From Gammaproteobacteria bacterium (GTDB lineage Bacteria; Pseudomonadota; Gammaproteobacteria; S012-40): DNA of 64,000 bases. The stretch lies in contig JAOUMY010000002.1 of the NCBI GenBank assembly GCA_029881255.1, forward strand, positions 248,001 through 312,000, in the 5' to 3' direction. A model generated the notes under the pieces. That model searched no databases, was not told the origin of the DNA, and was given only the letters and a program-made list of their open reading frames with translations. The position numbers and the translations under genes are program-made. Below, in pieces: positions 44,821 to 54,414 of the stretch. Position 1 is the stretch's first letter. Every line of letters starts with the position of its first letter.

Positions 44821-47800
44821 TTACAGCCCGCGAATTCTTTGGAACATTCGCACGCTTTGTTGCAGCCGCTCATCGCCTGCTTTAGTCGCTGCCTTCAGCA
44901 GATCTGAATTTAACAGCATGTTGAGTTGAGACTCGAAGGCACTGGCGTCCATGAGTCCTGCGTGTTTCGCCACTCCGTGATTAAGCACCGAAAAATGAAA
45001 ATGCTCAACACGGTCAGACTCTGAGGGTTGAGAAATTGCCGCATAGGCAGCCTCCACGCCTTGAGTCAATTTCTGAATCCTATCCAGTAGAGATTTGTCT
45101 ACCTCGCCAGCATGCTGAATGATTAGCGTCAAACCGTTATACAACCCTTGGGACACTGACGGTGATAAATAGTCACCCAATTCCTCTGCCAACACTGTGA
45201 TGGTATCGAGCATACGCGACAGGTTTTCAAACATTTTCGATTTGTTTTTTTCCTGCTCATTTAACAACACCAGTTTTTGATAATCTTTGGCTATGAGTAC
45301 CAGTCGAGACGCCTCATCCATTGCAAATACATCTGTCTTTCCCTTGAGCCCTTCCAGGATATCGATACGCGAACGCAAATGTTGTATGCGCTGACTGGCA
45401 TCTGTCTCTAGCGTGGCAAGAAATCCGTGTGCTAATAGCGCCTGCCGGTCGCTATCATATGCCAGAAGGAAAAGATTATCGGCCTTGCGTGACGCCCCCT
45501 TTCTTGTCAATTCCAGCAGACGTCGGTACGCTTCCCGCGCGGAATCCGTCTGACCGTTTTTCATTAAGCTATAGGCATAGGCATTTTGTATGCGTATCTG
45601 ATTACCTATATCCAAAGACTTGCTATCAAGTCGCTGGTATATCTCAACCGCCTTCTTGTAATCACCCCCGTTCATCAGATAAAACGCACGCCGTTCGTCC
45701 AGGGCTTTTGCTAAACCATGTTGTGGCTTGATGCGTGACTGTATCTGTGTAATCTGCGCTGCGGCATCAAGATGTTGATTGGTGTAATAAAGACTGCGCG
45801 CCAATGTCCAGCGGGTGCTGTACTCATCGTCTTCGCTGACAAATGGAAACTGCAAACGCTTACGAAAGAAGCCTTCTGCCATGGCATACTGACGCACATC
45901 GACTTGTAGCCAGGCGAGATTATTCAAGGTGACTGGCACGACCCGCCCGTTATTTTTTTCCAGATCAAGCGCCATCATATAGTGATAATGCGCCTTCTGG
46001 TAAAGCGTCTTGTCATAGGCGTAACCCTTCTTACCATGTCGCAACTGGATATGATAAAGATAGCCAAGCAATAGATCGCGCATCGACGCACCCGAACCGA
46101 TGCTACTCATTTTGCGCAGGTCTTGAAGTGCAGTTAGGACTACTTTTTCATCGTAATTTCCGCGCATTTCCATCTCATAGACGGATCGCATAGCACGCAC
46201 GTAGTTTGCCGCTTGTCCGAGAATTTGTTGCTTGTTCAACAGTTCATAGGAGGAATCCAGATTGTCGCGTTTGTTTAGCTCAGGATTCAGTCCAAGTCGT
46301 ATAAATTGATAATGCGCTTCCAGGTCATTGGTCTGACGTATCGCGCTATAAAACACCGAGTAGGCTTTGGCCAACTCCTTGTCCAAAATCAGCCCATAAG
46401 CCTTATCCAACGTTATGACTGAATACTGTTCCGCTACTGTCGCAAATTCGATTTCCTTGATATTGGTTACCTGCAACCAATGACGCGACATCAATTCCAG
46501 AAACTTATATTCCTCATGCTCACCAAGCACTCTTATAGCACGCGAGTGCATCGCATGACGTAATCTGACATCTCTTTGTTGCTTCTTAAGTAGTTTGGTC
46601 AGTTCGCTATACAGGCTGTTTTTCTTGGCATCATCGGCCTCGGCGATCAGTTTATAGACCAGTCTTTCCGTCTCAACAAGATCTGTTATACGGGATTCAA
46701 GCGGTGATTCTGCCAATTTATCAAGCGCCGTTGCAATACGGGAGACGTCTTTCTCCACATTGCTCAGTAATTGAAGATAACGATAGGCGTAATACAACCG
46801 TGATTGTTCATCCAGTTTTGCATCATCCAATAAGGCGCGATAACTGGACAATACGAAACGCTGATCCACTTCACTGAACAACTGGGCAGTCAATTCAGCC
46901 AGGATATGCTTCTGTAAAGAGAAATCCAGCTGAGCTAACTTTATCTGCTTCAATTTTTCGCGTGCAGCGTCATACTGCTCCAGCTCATAAAGCAAATACA
47001 CGTCGACCAGTGAAATAAAGTCCCCAAATTCGCTATCATCGTGTAGTTGAGATTGTATTTTCTTTACCTGTAATTCATAACGTGCGGTCATCTCCCCTCT
47101 TGGCACACGTTGTTTTAGCGAACTTGCATCCAGTAGCTTTTCTAATATGCGATAGAAGTTGCTCTTATTTCCAGTTACAGACTCGGTCGACTGTAATATC
47201 TTTTGAATATAAAAACGCGACGCCGTGTAATCACGCAGTTGCAGGTGATTGACCAAAAGTCGTTCATTTAGACCAAGATCACCGGTCCTGGTTTGATACT
47301 TGATACGATTGAGCAATAACAGTCGTTGCTCGTAGCTACGTGCAGCCGAATGTGCTTCCCACAATTGATCGAGCTTCCAGTGCTCAGGAATACTGCCACT
47401 CATGGGCAGACGGTAGATATCCAGAGACCCTTCGAAGGCGCAAGTTACATACAGTTGTTTTTGTGACAAACGGGGGAAGGTACAGTTATTGTCAACAGAG
47501 ATGAGTTGTTCCGGGAAATACGCCTTCTTTGATTTCTTCCATTCAGTGTAATCGGCACGGAACACCACGCTATGATCATTGCCATCTATGCGCTGATCGC
47601 CGTTTGTATCGTTTAGATAATGATTAAAATAATAATACTTGCCGTCATGCGAAAAACTGGCATAGCCTGTCTTTCCCGGCAAATCCATCACAGGCATCGG
47701 TTTACGCGAGCTATCTTCAACAGAGAGACGATAAAATTCACTACGCACGCCTGACGACGACACAAAAATGATTTCGTCACCCGGTGGCACGAGAACGGGT

Positions 47801-48330
47801 GCACTGATATCGCCTCTATAAAGTTCTCGCGACTTACCATCCGCGAGGTTATACAGCATTAGAGCCGACACCTGATCACCGCTTTCTCTGGCAATATAGG
47901 CCAATTGGGTATTACCAACCCAGAACGGGGTATGAGCGATTTGCTGTTTAGGCGTAATACAGTGTTTTTGCGTCAATTGCATGGTGTCATAACAGATGTC
48001 ACCAAGCGCATCTTTACCATAAGAGGTGTACGCCACAAGCTTTTGATCAGGGCTGATGCGAAACTGTTTCGCGTCACCCTCTTTTCCGATTAGTAATTCT
48101 GTCTCTGTTGATGGGAGGTTTTGTTTATATATATTGGGCACCTGGTTCAAATCACGCGTAAAATACATGACCTGGTCGTCATTACTAACCGAGGCATCGT
48201 AATTATCCCAGGGTCCGACCGATAACTTTTCTAACGGCAGCACCTGGTTCGCCGCCCAGTCCGTTGTCTCTGCCTGTGCAAGAGTGCTTACACTCAATGC
48301 GCAGGCAATAAATTTTAACAGCGCCCTCAT
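44821..48330 (-). CDS. large exported beta-propeller and TPR protein, unknown function
   Basis: This 1169-residue protein has a signal peptide (ending near AQA|ET). The first 330 residues have TolB/WD40-like propeller blades: FRISPDQKLVAYTSYG, TQLAYIARESGD, IIFVSSSGV and ASFSHDGKYYYFNHY. A calcium-loop-like segment DTNGDQRIDGNDH lies near residue 250. The remaining 800 residues are helical, with many TPR-like pairs (LNNLAWLQVDVRQYAMAEGF, YQRLDSKSLDIGNQIRIQNA). It overlaps the small lipoprotein gene by 4 bases and converges on the multihaem gene with 5 bases between. No enzyme motif is seen. It could be a scaffold or secretion partner in the periplasm. Confidence 0.78.
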   Translation of the reverse strand: MRALLKFIACALSVSTLAQAETTDWAANQVLPLEKLSVGPWDNYDASVSNDDQVMYFTRDLNQVPNIYKQNLPSTETELLIGKEGDAKQFRISPDQKLVAYTSYGKDALGDICYDTMQLTQKHCITPKQQIAHTPFWVGNTQLAYIARESGDQVSALMLYNLADGKSRELYRGDISAPVLVPPGDEIIFVSSSGVRSEFYRLSVEDSSRKPMPVMDLPGKTGYASFSHDGKYYYFNHYLNDTNGDQRIDGNDHSVVFRADYTEWKKSKKAYFPEQLISVDNNCTFPRLSQKQLYVTCAFEGSLDIYRLPMSGSIPEHWKLDQLWEAHSAARSYEQRLLLLNRIKYQTRTGDLGLNERLLVNHLQLRDYTASRFYIQKILQSTESVTGNKSNFYRILEKLLDASSLKQRVPRGEMTARYELQVKKIQSQLHDDSEFGDFISLVDVYLLYELEQYDAAREKLKQIKLAQLDFSLQKHILAELTAQLFSEVDQRFVLSSYRALLDDAKLDEQSRLYYAYRYLQLLSNVEKDVSRIATALDKLAESPLESRITDLVETERLVYKLIAEADDAKKNSLYSELTKLLKKQQRDVRLRHAMHSRAIRVLGEHEEYKFLELMSRHWLQVTNIKEIEFATVAEQYSVITLDKAYGLILDKELAKAYSVFYSAIRQTNDLEAHYQFIRLGLNPELNKRDNLDSSYELLNKQQILGQAANYVRAMRSVYEMEMRGNYDEKVVLTALQDLRKMSSIGSGASMRDLLLGYLYHIQLRHGKKGYAYDKTLYQKAHYHYMMALDLEKNNGRVVPVTLNNLAWLQVDVRQYAMAEGFFRKRLQFPFVSEDDEYSTRWTLARSLYYTNQHLDAAAQITQIQSRIKPQHGLAKALDERRAFYLMNGGDYKKAVEIYQRLDSKSLDIGNQIRIQNAYAYSLMKNGQTDSAREAYRRLLELTRKGASRKADNLFLLAYDSDRQALLAHGFLATLETDASQRIQHLRSRIDILEGLKGKTDVFAMDEASRLVLIAKDYQKLVLLNEQEKNKSKMFENLSRMLDTITVLAEELGDYLSPSVSQGLYNGLTLIIQHAGEVDKSLLDRIQKLTQGVEAAYAAISQPSESDRVEHFHFSVLNHGVAKHAGLMDASAFESQLNMLLNSDLLKAATKAGDERLQQSVRMFQRIRGL

Positions 48331-48590
48331 GGCTTGGTACCGCTGTCCTGTTTGACAAACTCACCTTGCAACAAGGTAAAGACTTTCTCTTTGCGCTCAG
48401 TGGAAAAGCGGTCTTCTATATCGATCGCGCCACTGTTCAAGGCCTTGTCGCTAAAACGTTGCTCCAGTTCCGGCCATTCCCCTGCCGCTTCGAGTTCCAT
48501 CACGGTGTGGCGGTCGATTAAGTAGACATCGGGCACGCTTACACAGGCACCGAAAGCGGGAATAAGACAAATCAACATCAGTTTTTTCAT
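48327..48590 (-). CDS. small lipoprotein, DUF1318/YnbE-like
   Basis: This 87-residue lipoprotein has lipobox AFGAC (Cys16) and GGAGTAGCCG before the ATG. The mature part VYLIDRHTVMELEAAGEWPEL resembles the pattern of DUF1318-type lipoproteins (an Ile-Thr/Asp-Arg-Thr stretch, then Glu, Gly, Glu-Leu). In E. coli the AsmA-like YdbH is encoded with a small lipoprotein, YnbE, and a DUF1318 protein, YdbL. Here the lipoprotein lies directly after a YdbH-like gene (10 bases), which supports the idea. Similarity is weak and the call is tentative. Confidence 0.65.
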   Translation of the reverse strand: MKKLMLICLIPAFGACVSVPDVYLIDRHTVMELEAAGEWPELEQRFSDKALNSGAIDIEDRFSTERKEKVFTLLQGEFVKQDSGTKP

Positions 48591-48600
48591 CGGCTACTCC

Positions 48601-51600
48601 TTATTGCAGAGGTATCGTCCTGAATTCGTCCAACGTGTCGCCTGCGTATTGCTGTATCAACCCGCTGAGCGGTAAGCGTCGGATTTCAATCGGTGTCGGA
48701 ATCAAAGACATTTTGACCTGTAGATTCATCAGGCCCTGACTCATGTCGATGCTCACCCACTCGGGATGTGCAGTTCGCACAGCCTTGCGCACCAGAGCCA
48801 GTTGTTCGTCTTCATGATTCGGATCGATAAACTCGATTAATTGTAATAGCTGTTGCTTATTGATATCCGAAACGTTAATACGCCCTTCCAGCAAACGGCG
48901 ATTAAAATCGAAAAGCACTGCCGTGCGCGCGTTCACCGGTGATCGTTCGCTTTGTTTCATGCGCGACTTGGGATCAAGCAAAAAGCGTGGGTCAACATTA
49001 CTGACGCGGCTAAGCAAGCCAAACTTCCAGTTACCTGGTCGCGCATCAAAGAACAGCTGCCCGGTAACAAAACCATCGAATATTTTTAGATTGAAATCGG
49101 GAAACCGTATTAAATTCTGTTTGATCGAAGACTGTGCATGCATAGGCCCGATGTCGAGATTATCGATGTGTATCTGATCGATTTTCAGATGATCGCTATC
49201 GACGAAAGGCTGAAAGGCATTGTAGTCAACACGCTGGAAGGGATCGATTTCGTCGACGTAACGAAACTGCACATATTCATCCCCTAATATCAGTTCTTCC
49301 TCCAGCTTGATCCTGCCATTCATACTGCCGACTGACATATCATCAATTTGCACCTTCACCTGTTCAAATTCGAGTGCCCCATCCAGCGACACCTTGTCGC
49401 CTTCAACGATACTGATAATCACGGGTGTGCGTATCTGCCCACTACCTGCCAATGCGGGTGAAGACAACATATCAGGCGAAAACGTCAACGCATTATTCAG
49501 TTGGAACTGACCATCCAGCGTAGAAAGATTTATCTGGCCACTCAGGTGAGTATCGACGTGATTGCTACCAACCGTATTGCGCAGGGAATCCAGAACCAAT
49601 AAATCACCACGTTGACCAGCGCGCAGACGGGTCTTGATGGGCGTAATCAAATTATCCAGTTGAATACGTTGATCGCCATCGAGCATGGCGATTTCACTTT
49701 TGTCCAGATCGAAATCAAATTCGATTTGCGCCGGTTCCAGTCCGTCTTTTGCCAAGGCGCGAATAGACCCGGACATTTGTTTTATATCGATACTATTATC
49801 CAGGGTCGTCTTGTTTATCGCATAACGACCATCGAAGTGTGCCTGCTCCGGTGACCAGTCCAAACGTCCGGTGAAGGTTATCGGTTCACGCATGACTAAC
49901 ACTGCCTTATCGGTATTGCCGATTTGCGACACGGCAAGACTAATGTCGGTACCCAGTTGCAGACTATTCAACTTGTCTGGTTCTATTTCGGTGATATTGT
50001 CTTTGTCGTGCGTCAGTGTCGTTTTGATATCCAGACGCGTGTTCACGTCACCGGTTTGTTCAAGATCTTTGAAATCCGCCATGATATTGTGCCAGCGCTG
50101 GTACACACTCGCCTGTACATTCAAGGCCGCCTGAAGTTTGCCTGGATCGTTATTCACCGTACCATCGACAATCACAGCCTGCTTTCCATCCAATGCGAGA
50201 TTGATTTTGCTGGCTATCTTTTTCAGCGCTGCATCCATTTTTTGCTGTACTTGCAAGTCAACCTCGACATACTTTTCCAGCGGCTCGGTTTTTATGCCGG
50301 GGACAAGTACCCGCATGTCCAGTGCTATCTGCTCACCGTTTTGGACGGCATAAATGATTTGCGGCTTGCCTTCCAGAAAAATACTGCCTTGCTCAGCAGT
50401 GGGCTTACTGGTTTGGCTAATTTCAATATTGCCTGCAGTTTCAACACGCATGCGATCCGCTTGTGAAAAATCCGCATCCAGCAAGGCCGCAGCCCCATGA
50501 TGCACGCGCGCATCACCCTTAATCGTAAGTTCCGCCCCGCCTATCGTCTTTAAATCCGCGAGCAGAGCACTATAAGCGGTAAGACGTTTAGGCGCGTTCG
50601 CACCTATATCGTGATGCACTGAAAGTATGCCACCCTCGTTTTGCGTCTTAATTTTCGCATCAAACAGCTTCGATTTGTCCAGCGACAAACTGAGCTGCAC
50701 ATCGCTCGCCTCGGCATCCAGTCTGGTGTCGACTGCAAAAGGTAGTTGTATATTGACCCGCTTGAGTAGTTCCGGTAACTGAGCCTGCGCCAACCCCAGC
50801 TTGCCGTCGATTTTTACACGGCCTTCATTAAGCGACAGATTTGTATTCAACTGCAATTCCGGAATATCTATCTTGTTGCTGCCACTGGCATCGACCATAT
50901 TGAGTTTTACTTTGGAAAAAGCGAGCGCCTGCCTTCCGCTCATATCCAATTGTTGCGGTATATCGTCAAACGACTTCAGACGACCTTCGCCAGAAAAACT
51001 AAAATGCTCTTTAAATGCAACAAAGGTTTTTTCGCTTTTGATATCGCCTTTAAACGCATCTATGTCCAGAAGCGTGGAAACGGAAAATTGCACCGGACCA
51101 GATTGAGCCCCCTGTGAATTATTAGCCTGTACCCTGGCAATATTGTGCAGACGATCAAGCGTCAACTGATCCTTACCCATACGTGCTGTCAAAAAAGGAA
51201 TGTCCAGTCGATGATCGACATCGATACTGACTTGGGGTGTCGGTTCGTCAAACGGATGTAATTGACCCTTAATCGTCATATCAGTACCAGTGACAAGCTC
51301 GGTATCCAGATACATATCGTCGACGGAAAGCTTATCGACTTTTAACTGATCGACCTGGTTACGGATGTGAATATTGGTATCAAGGGGAAACAGACTCAAC
51401 AGACCTTCATGACCAGAACTGTCGACGCTATTCAGGCTGGCATTCACTTCGGTTTTAAGCGCGCCCATTTTGCCAACATCAGGACGATTCGGCTGATCGA
51501 TATCCAGATCACTGAGACTAAACAACAGTTTTAATGTGGGGAGACTCAAACGCCAGTTACGTTCGTCTCTCACGAGCGACCATTGAGCATCGGCCTGCAA

Positions 51601-52326
51601 ACGGATCAGCACATGTGCCGCCATGCTTTCCCCACCAGAGGCATACGCCAAACTGATGGAGTCCTGCCCCTGCTTACCCATGGAAAGCGTGGTCATGCCT
51701 TCCAGGCGCTGCTCATCCCAGTTTAGCTGTACCTCGAATCGATCCAGCGTCCCCGAATAGTCCAGCGTCTGCTGTGCGTCATGTAGTTTTATCTGAAACT
51801 GAAAGTCACTCAACAACAATTGCTGTAGACGAATATTCAGCGGAGGTTCTGACAATAATTGCTCAATCTCAGCCAGTTCCATCGGCGGCGAGGCTTCTTC
51901 CTCTACCCCATCTTCCTGCGCGGGGAGTAGCGCGATATTACCTGTAACTTTCAAACCCGATACTTCAACGCGCTCGATGTCGAGATTACCGAATAATATC
52001 GGCAACAGTGAATAACGAACTTCCACCTTAGACAAGGCTACTGAAGCATTGCCTAACTGGGCATCCTTCCACTCAAGCGCAATCTCATCCAGGTCTACAT
52101 CGCCAAATAAATCCACACTGATGTTTTTGGCCTGAAAACCGGTGACTCCCGCGTCACTTAACGAAGATTGCGCGATTGAAACAATAGGGCCGGTCAAGCC
52201 CCCTGAGAGTAAGGCAATATGCAAGGCCACAATCCCCAAAAGACCCACGCCAGAAACGGCGAGCAAGCCTTTCAGTATCGAGCTTTTGTTGAACAGTTTA
52301 CCTGGGGGGGCGCCATCCTTGCCCAA
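48601..52326 (-). CDS. AsmA-like / YdbH-like inner-membrane-anchored bridge protein
   Basis: This 1241-residue protein uses a TTG start at 52326; no in-frame ATG with a better site is near. One membrane helix (about 20-42) is followed by a very long periplasmic region made of repeating amphipathic beta-strands: VSVDLFGDVDLDEIALEWKD, VEVRYSLLPILFGNLDIERV, then many strand-turn-strand units. This is the mark of AsmA/YdbH/TamB-like beta-taco proteins, which form hydrophobic grooves for lipid passage between the membranes. The C-terminal segment (VKMSLIPTPIEIRRLPLSGL) fits a YdbH-like end. It is longer than E. coli YdbH (about 880). A lipid-transport role is inferred. Confidence 0.72.
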   Translation of the reverse strand: MGKDGAPPGKLFNKSSILKGLLAVSGVGLLGIVALHIALLSGGLTGPIVSIAQSSLSDAGVTGFQAKNISVDLFGDVDLDEIALEWKDAQLGNASVALSKVEVRYSLLPILFGNLDIERVEVSGLKVTGNIALLPAQEDGVEEEASPPMELAEIEQLLSEPPLNIRLQQLLLSDFQFQIKLHDAQQTLDYSGTLDRFEVQLNWDEQRLEGMTTLSMGKQGQDSISLAYASGGESMAAHVLIRLQADAQWSLVRDERNWRLSLPTLKLLFSLSDLDIDQPNRPDVGKMGALKTEVNASLNSVDSSGHEGLLSLFPLDTNIHIRNQVDQLKVDKLSVDDMYLDTELVTGTDMTIKGQLHPFDEPTPQVSIDVDHRLDIPFLTARMGKDQLTLDRLHNIARVQANNSQGAQSGPVQFSVSTLLDIDAFKGDIKSEKTFVAFKEHFSFSGEGRLKSFDDIPQQLDMSGRQALAFSKVKLNMVDASGSNKIDIPELQLNTNLSLNEGRVKIDGKLGLAQAQLPELLKRVNIQLPFAVDTRLDAEASDVQLSLSLDKSKLFDAKIKTQNEGGILSVHHDIGANAPKRLTAYSALLADLKTIGGAELTIKGDARVHHGAAALLDADFSQADRMRVETAGNIEISQTSKPTAEQGSIFLEGKPQIIYAVQNGEQIALDMRVLVPGIKTEPLEKYVEVDLQVQQKMDAALKKIASKINLALDGKQAVIVDGTVNNDPGKLQAALNVQASVYQRWHNIMADFKDLEQTGDVNTRLDIKTTLTHDKDNITEIEPDKLNSLQLGTDISLAVSQIGNTDKAVLVMREPITFTGRLDWSPEQAHFDGRYAINKTTLDNSIDIKQMSGSIRALAKDGLEPAQIEFDFDLDKSEIAMLDGDQRIQLDNLITPIKTRLRAGQRGDLLVLDSLRNTVGSNHVDTHLSGQINLSTLDGQFQLNNALTFSPDMLSSPALAGSGQIRTPVIISIVEGDKVSLDGALEFEQVKVQIDDMSVGSMNGRIKLEEELILGDEYVQFRYVDEIDPFQRVDYNAFQPFVDSDHLKIDQIHIDNLDIGPMHAQSSIKQNLIRFPDFNLKIFDGFVTGQLFFDARPGNWKFGLLSRVSNVDPRFLLDPKSRMKQSERSPVNARTAVLFDFNRRLLEGRINVSDINKQQLLQLIEFIDPNHEDEQLALVRKAVRTAHPEWVSIDMSQGLMNLQVKMSLIPTPIEIRRLPLSGLIQQYAGDTLDEFRTIPLQ

Positions 52327-52333
52327 TTCGGTA

Positions 52334-52834
52334 CTAATTGTTGTCGGCTCCGTTGTTAATCCAGGCTATTAGCTGTGTCTTTAAATTTTCGGACTCAACG
52401 TGAGTCTTGTTGAGCACATGCACATTGAAAGAGGTCGTACATTCATAAGTCGTGCTAAAGCTGCTGGAAGAACTTTCGATTAACGACGCAAGTAGTAAAG
52501 AACCGTCCGCGTTGGCGGGATCAATATAAGCATAGTCGCGGCATTCACTATTTATGTTCCATGAGTAATCGCTAGCGGTTTTTTGATAAAGTCCTGCGTA
52601 AAACGCTGCCTTGCTACTCATGTCTGGCCCGTCACCCAAATCCGCATTACTCGGCTCATGACAGTTTGGCCCACAACCACTGAAATAGGATTCCCACAAA
52701 CTCGTGTAGGTAGGCTGAACATCAGCATAAGGATCTTTATCAAGCTGGCTCAACATATCACAGGCGTTAATCACTACAACGACTAACAGCAACAGTCCCA
52801 CAAACCACAGTTTGCGCACCGTGTTTCCATTCAT
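52334..52834 (-). CDS. lipoprotein with a CX3CH cytochrome-like motif
   Basis: This 166-residue protein has lipobox VINAC (Cys25) after a strong hydrophobic signal. Near residue 54 it reads FSGCGPNCHEPSNADLG. Many haem c proteins have CXXCH followed by such a sequence, but here three residues separate the cysteines (Cys54, Cys58, His59). CX3CH may bind haem with a specialised lyase or be a non-haem disulfide site. The end (LKTQLIAWINNGA) resembles planctomycete-type cytochrome c domains with their ...WI..GA ending. It begins the operon with the YdbH-like gene 7 bases behind. Confidence 0.72.
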   Translation of the reverse strand: MNGNTVRKLWFVGLLLLVVVVINACDMLSQLDKDPYADVQPTYTSLWESYFSGCGPNCHEPSNADLGDGPDMSSKAAFYAGLYQKTASDYSWNINSECRDYAYIDPANADGSLLLASLIESSSSSFSTTYECTTSFNVHVLNKTHVESENLKTQLIAWINNGADNN

Positions 52835-52921
52835 ACCCTATTCTCCTTCTGGCCGTCCGCGCTATGAAACGATTATTCTAGTACAATCACGCAAGCGCGG
52901 AAAAGTTGAAAAGACAGATCA

Positions 52922-53329
52922 ATGACACATGAACAATATTGTCCTTTTGCCAAAGCCATCTTTAATGGATGTGTACAATGCGCCTATGCACTCAAGTTAG
53001 ACCAACGCACCCGCAAAGTAAATTGTCAGCAGGCCATTGATAAACGCCCTTCATGCATCGAATTAAACGAGCTGTTACTAAGCCAATTCAATATACTCGA
53101 TAATGTCGAGCAACACGGCGAAATTTCATACTCCCAAAGACTGAAACTTGTGTGCGGCGGAATAGCGGGTATACAAAGTTTGCTAGACAAAACCTCCGCA
53201 CAAGCCCCAGATGTCCAGCAAACCATTTCCTCGGTACAGCACGCCTATAACACGCTTTCAGATTTCCCGTTTCATGAGCTAGCAAATTTCATTCTCGGTT
53301 TTGACGTTCGTAGAAACAGACGTCGTTAA
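52922..53329 (+). CDS. Cys-rich cytoplasmic protein, unknown function
   Basis: This 135-residue protein has no signal peptide. Five cysteines cluster in the first 45 residues: Cys7 (QYCPFAK), Cys17 and Cys20 (GCVQC), Cys34 (NCQQ) and Cys44 (PSCIE). The rest is helical and Leu/Ser rich. The spacing could hold a zinc ion or an iron-sulphur cluster. It is transcribed divergently from the cytochrome-lipoprotein operon, with 87 bases between starts, so shared control is possible. The family is not recognised. Amino-acid composition and codon use look like those of a genuine gene. Confidence 0.68.
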   Translation: MTHEQYCPFAKAIFNGCVQCAYALKLDQRTRKVNCQQAIDKRPSCIELNELLLSQFNILDNVEQHGEISYSQRLKLVCGGIAGIQSLLDKTSAQAPDVQQTISSVQHAYNTLSDFPFHELANFILGFDVRRNRRR

Positions 53330-53766
53330 ACCCCGTGCGGTTAGGAATCCGCCATTTCGCCAAGCGGTATCGACTACTAGTCTATTTGCACTAGTTACCA
53401 CAATCCGTACTAGCCATCCTCATCTGTAACAGGAGTTGGCTTTATGCCCACACGTCCGTGAGCCGTGAAGAGGCAAAATCCTGTACCACACTCGTGTTTT
53501 CCCGCACTCAAACGTGACAAAGCAGCCTTTTATCCAATTGTGTTCGGGGAATATCAGCAAGAAGAAAAATTTATTTTTTTATCAACACAATCAGCTGTTG
53601 CAATTAGCCGACACTTTATTCAGAATAACCATATACTTACAAAAAACCAAACAGCTGTTCTGCCGTAATTAGGCAAAGAAATCCGATAGTTATGACCTTG
53701 TATTTATAAAGTCTTTTAACTATCATACCCACAGATAACAGTTTTCCACATAGAGGGAACAAAAAG
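53330..53766. other. intergenic region, no gene recognised
   Basis: These 437 bases are A/T rich toward the right. A tiny frame with a good ribosome site (AGGAG before ATG near 53443) ends after five codons. A 67-codon frame from a GTG at 53465 lacks a ribosome site and is doubtful. Promoter elements for the PEP-CTERM gene should lie near 53690-53740 (TATAAA occurs there), but I cannot define them. Confidence 0.4.
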
Positions 53767-54414
53767 ATGAAAAGAATAATGTCTGTTTTGGGCTGCTTGT
53801 TCGCGATTAGTACCGCGAATGCCACACCGGTCGTCATCGGTTTCGACGATTTGAGCGCAGGTGTCGTTGTTGGGGGACACTATTCGGGGCTAGGCGTCAC
53901 TTTCGTAGACGCACTGACTACGAGCAGTGCTTTGCCAGGGACTTCAACACCGACGGCTCTCCGACACACCGACACCTACCGACCACAGCCAAGCAATCCG
54001 ATTGAAGCCATATTTGACTCGGCGGTTGATTCTGTCAGCTTGACCGGTATAGATGTTGGTGTCGCCGGGTTCGTCTTGAGTGCATATGACGATGTTAGCG
54101 GTGGAAATCTACTGGCGTACTCAGAAGTATTTGGAACAGATTTAGGCGTAGGTCAAAGCTTTACTTTGTCCGTAGCTGCTACAGGTATACGTCGAGTGGA
54201 GTTTTCACAGGCGCACCTTGACCAAACTGATGGAATATTATTTGATAATTTCACATTTGAAGTTGCCCAAGTTAGCCCTCCGCCACCTCCGGCTACTCCA
54301 GCCGATGTCCCTGAACCTATCAGTGCCGCATTGTTTGGATTAGGTCTAGTCGGCATCGGTGCGAGTCGTATGCGTCGAAAGTCTAAGCCTAGCCCCCCCC
54401 CCAAAGAGGGATAA
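53767..54414 (+). CDS. PEP-CTERM sorting-domain protein
   Basis: This 215-residue exported protein has a short signal (ending near TANA|TP), a beta-sandwich middle with VVIGFDDLSAG and GILFDNFTFEV, and a Pro-rich linker (SPPPPPATPADV). The C-terminal PEP-CTERM signal follows: VPEP, a hydrophobic helix (ISAALFGLGLVGIGA) and RMRRKSK. Such proteins are cut by exosortase and displayed with exopolysaccharide. No exosortase gene is in this window. A run of ten C (54393-54402) lies in the last codons, beyond the Arg cluster, and gives the tail SPPPKEG. A strong terminator follows the stop. Confidence 0.88.
   Translation: MKRIMSVLGCLFAISTANATPVVIGFDDLSAGVVVGGHYSGLGVTFVDALTTSSALPGTSTPTALRHTDTYRPQPSNPIEAIFDSAVDSVSLTGIDVGVAGFVLSAYDDVSGGNLLAYSEVFGTDLGVGQSFTLSVAATGIRRVEFSQAHLDQTDGILFDNFTFEVAQVSPPPPPATPADVPEPISAALFGLGLVGIGASRMRRKSKPSPPPKEG

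Noticed and set aside
54393-54402. Phase-variable switch of the PEP-CTERM protein
   Set aside because: Slippage in either direction only changes a few residues after the sorting signal and reaches a stop quickly, so no on/off effect is expected.
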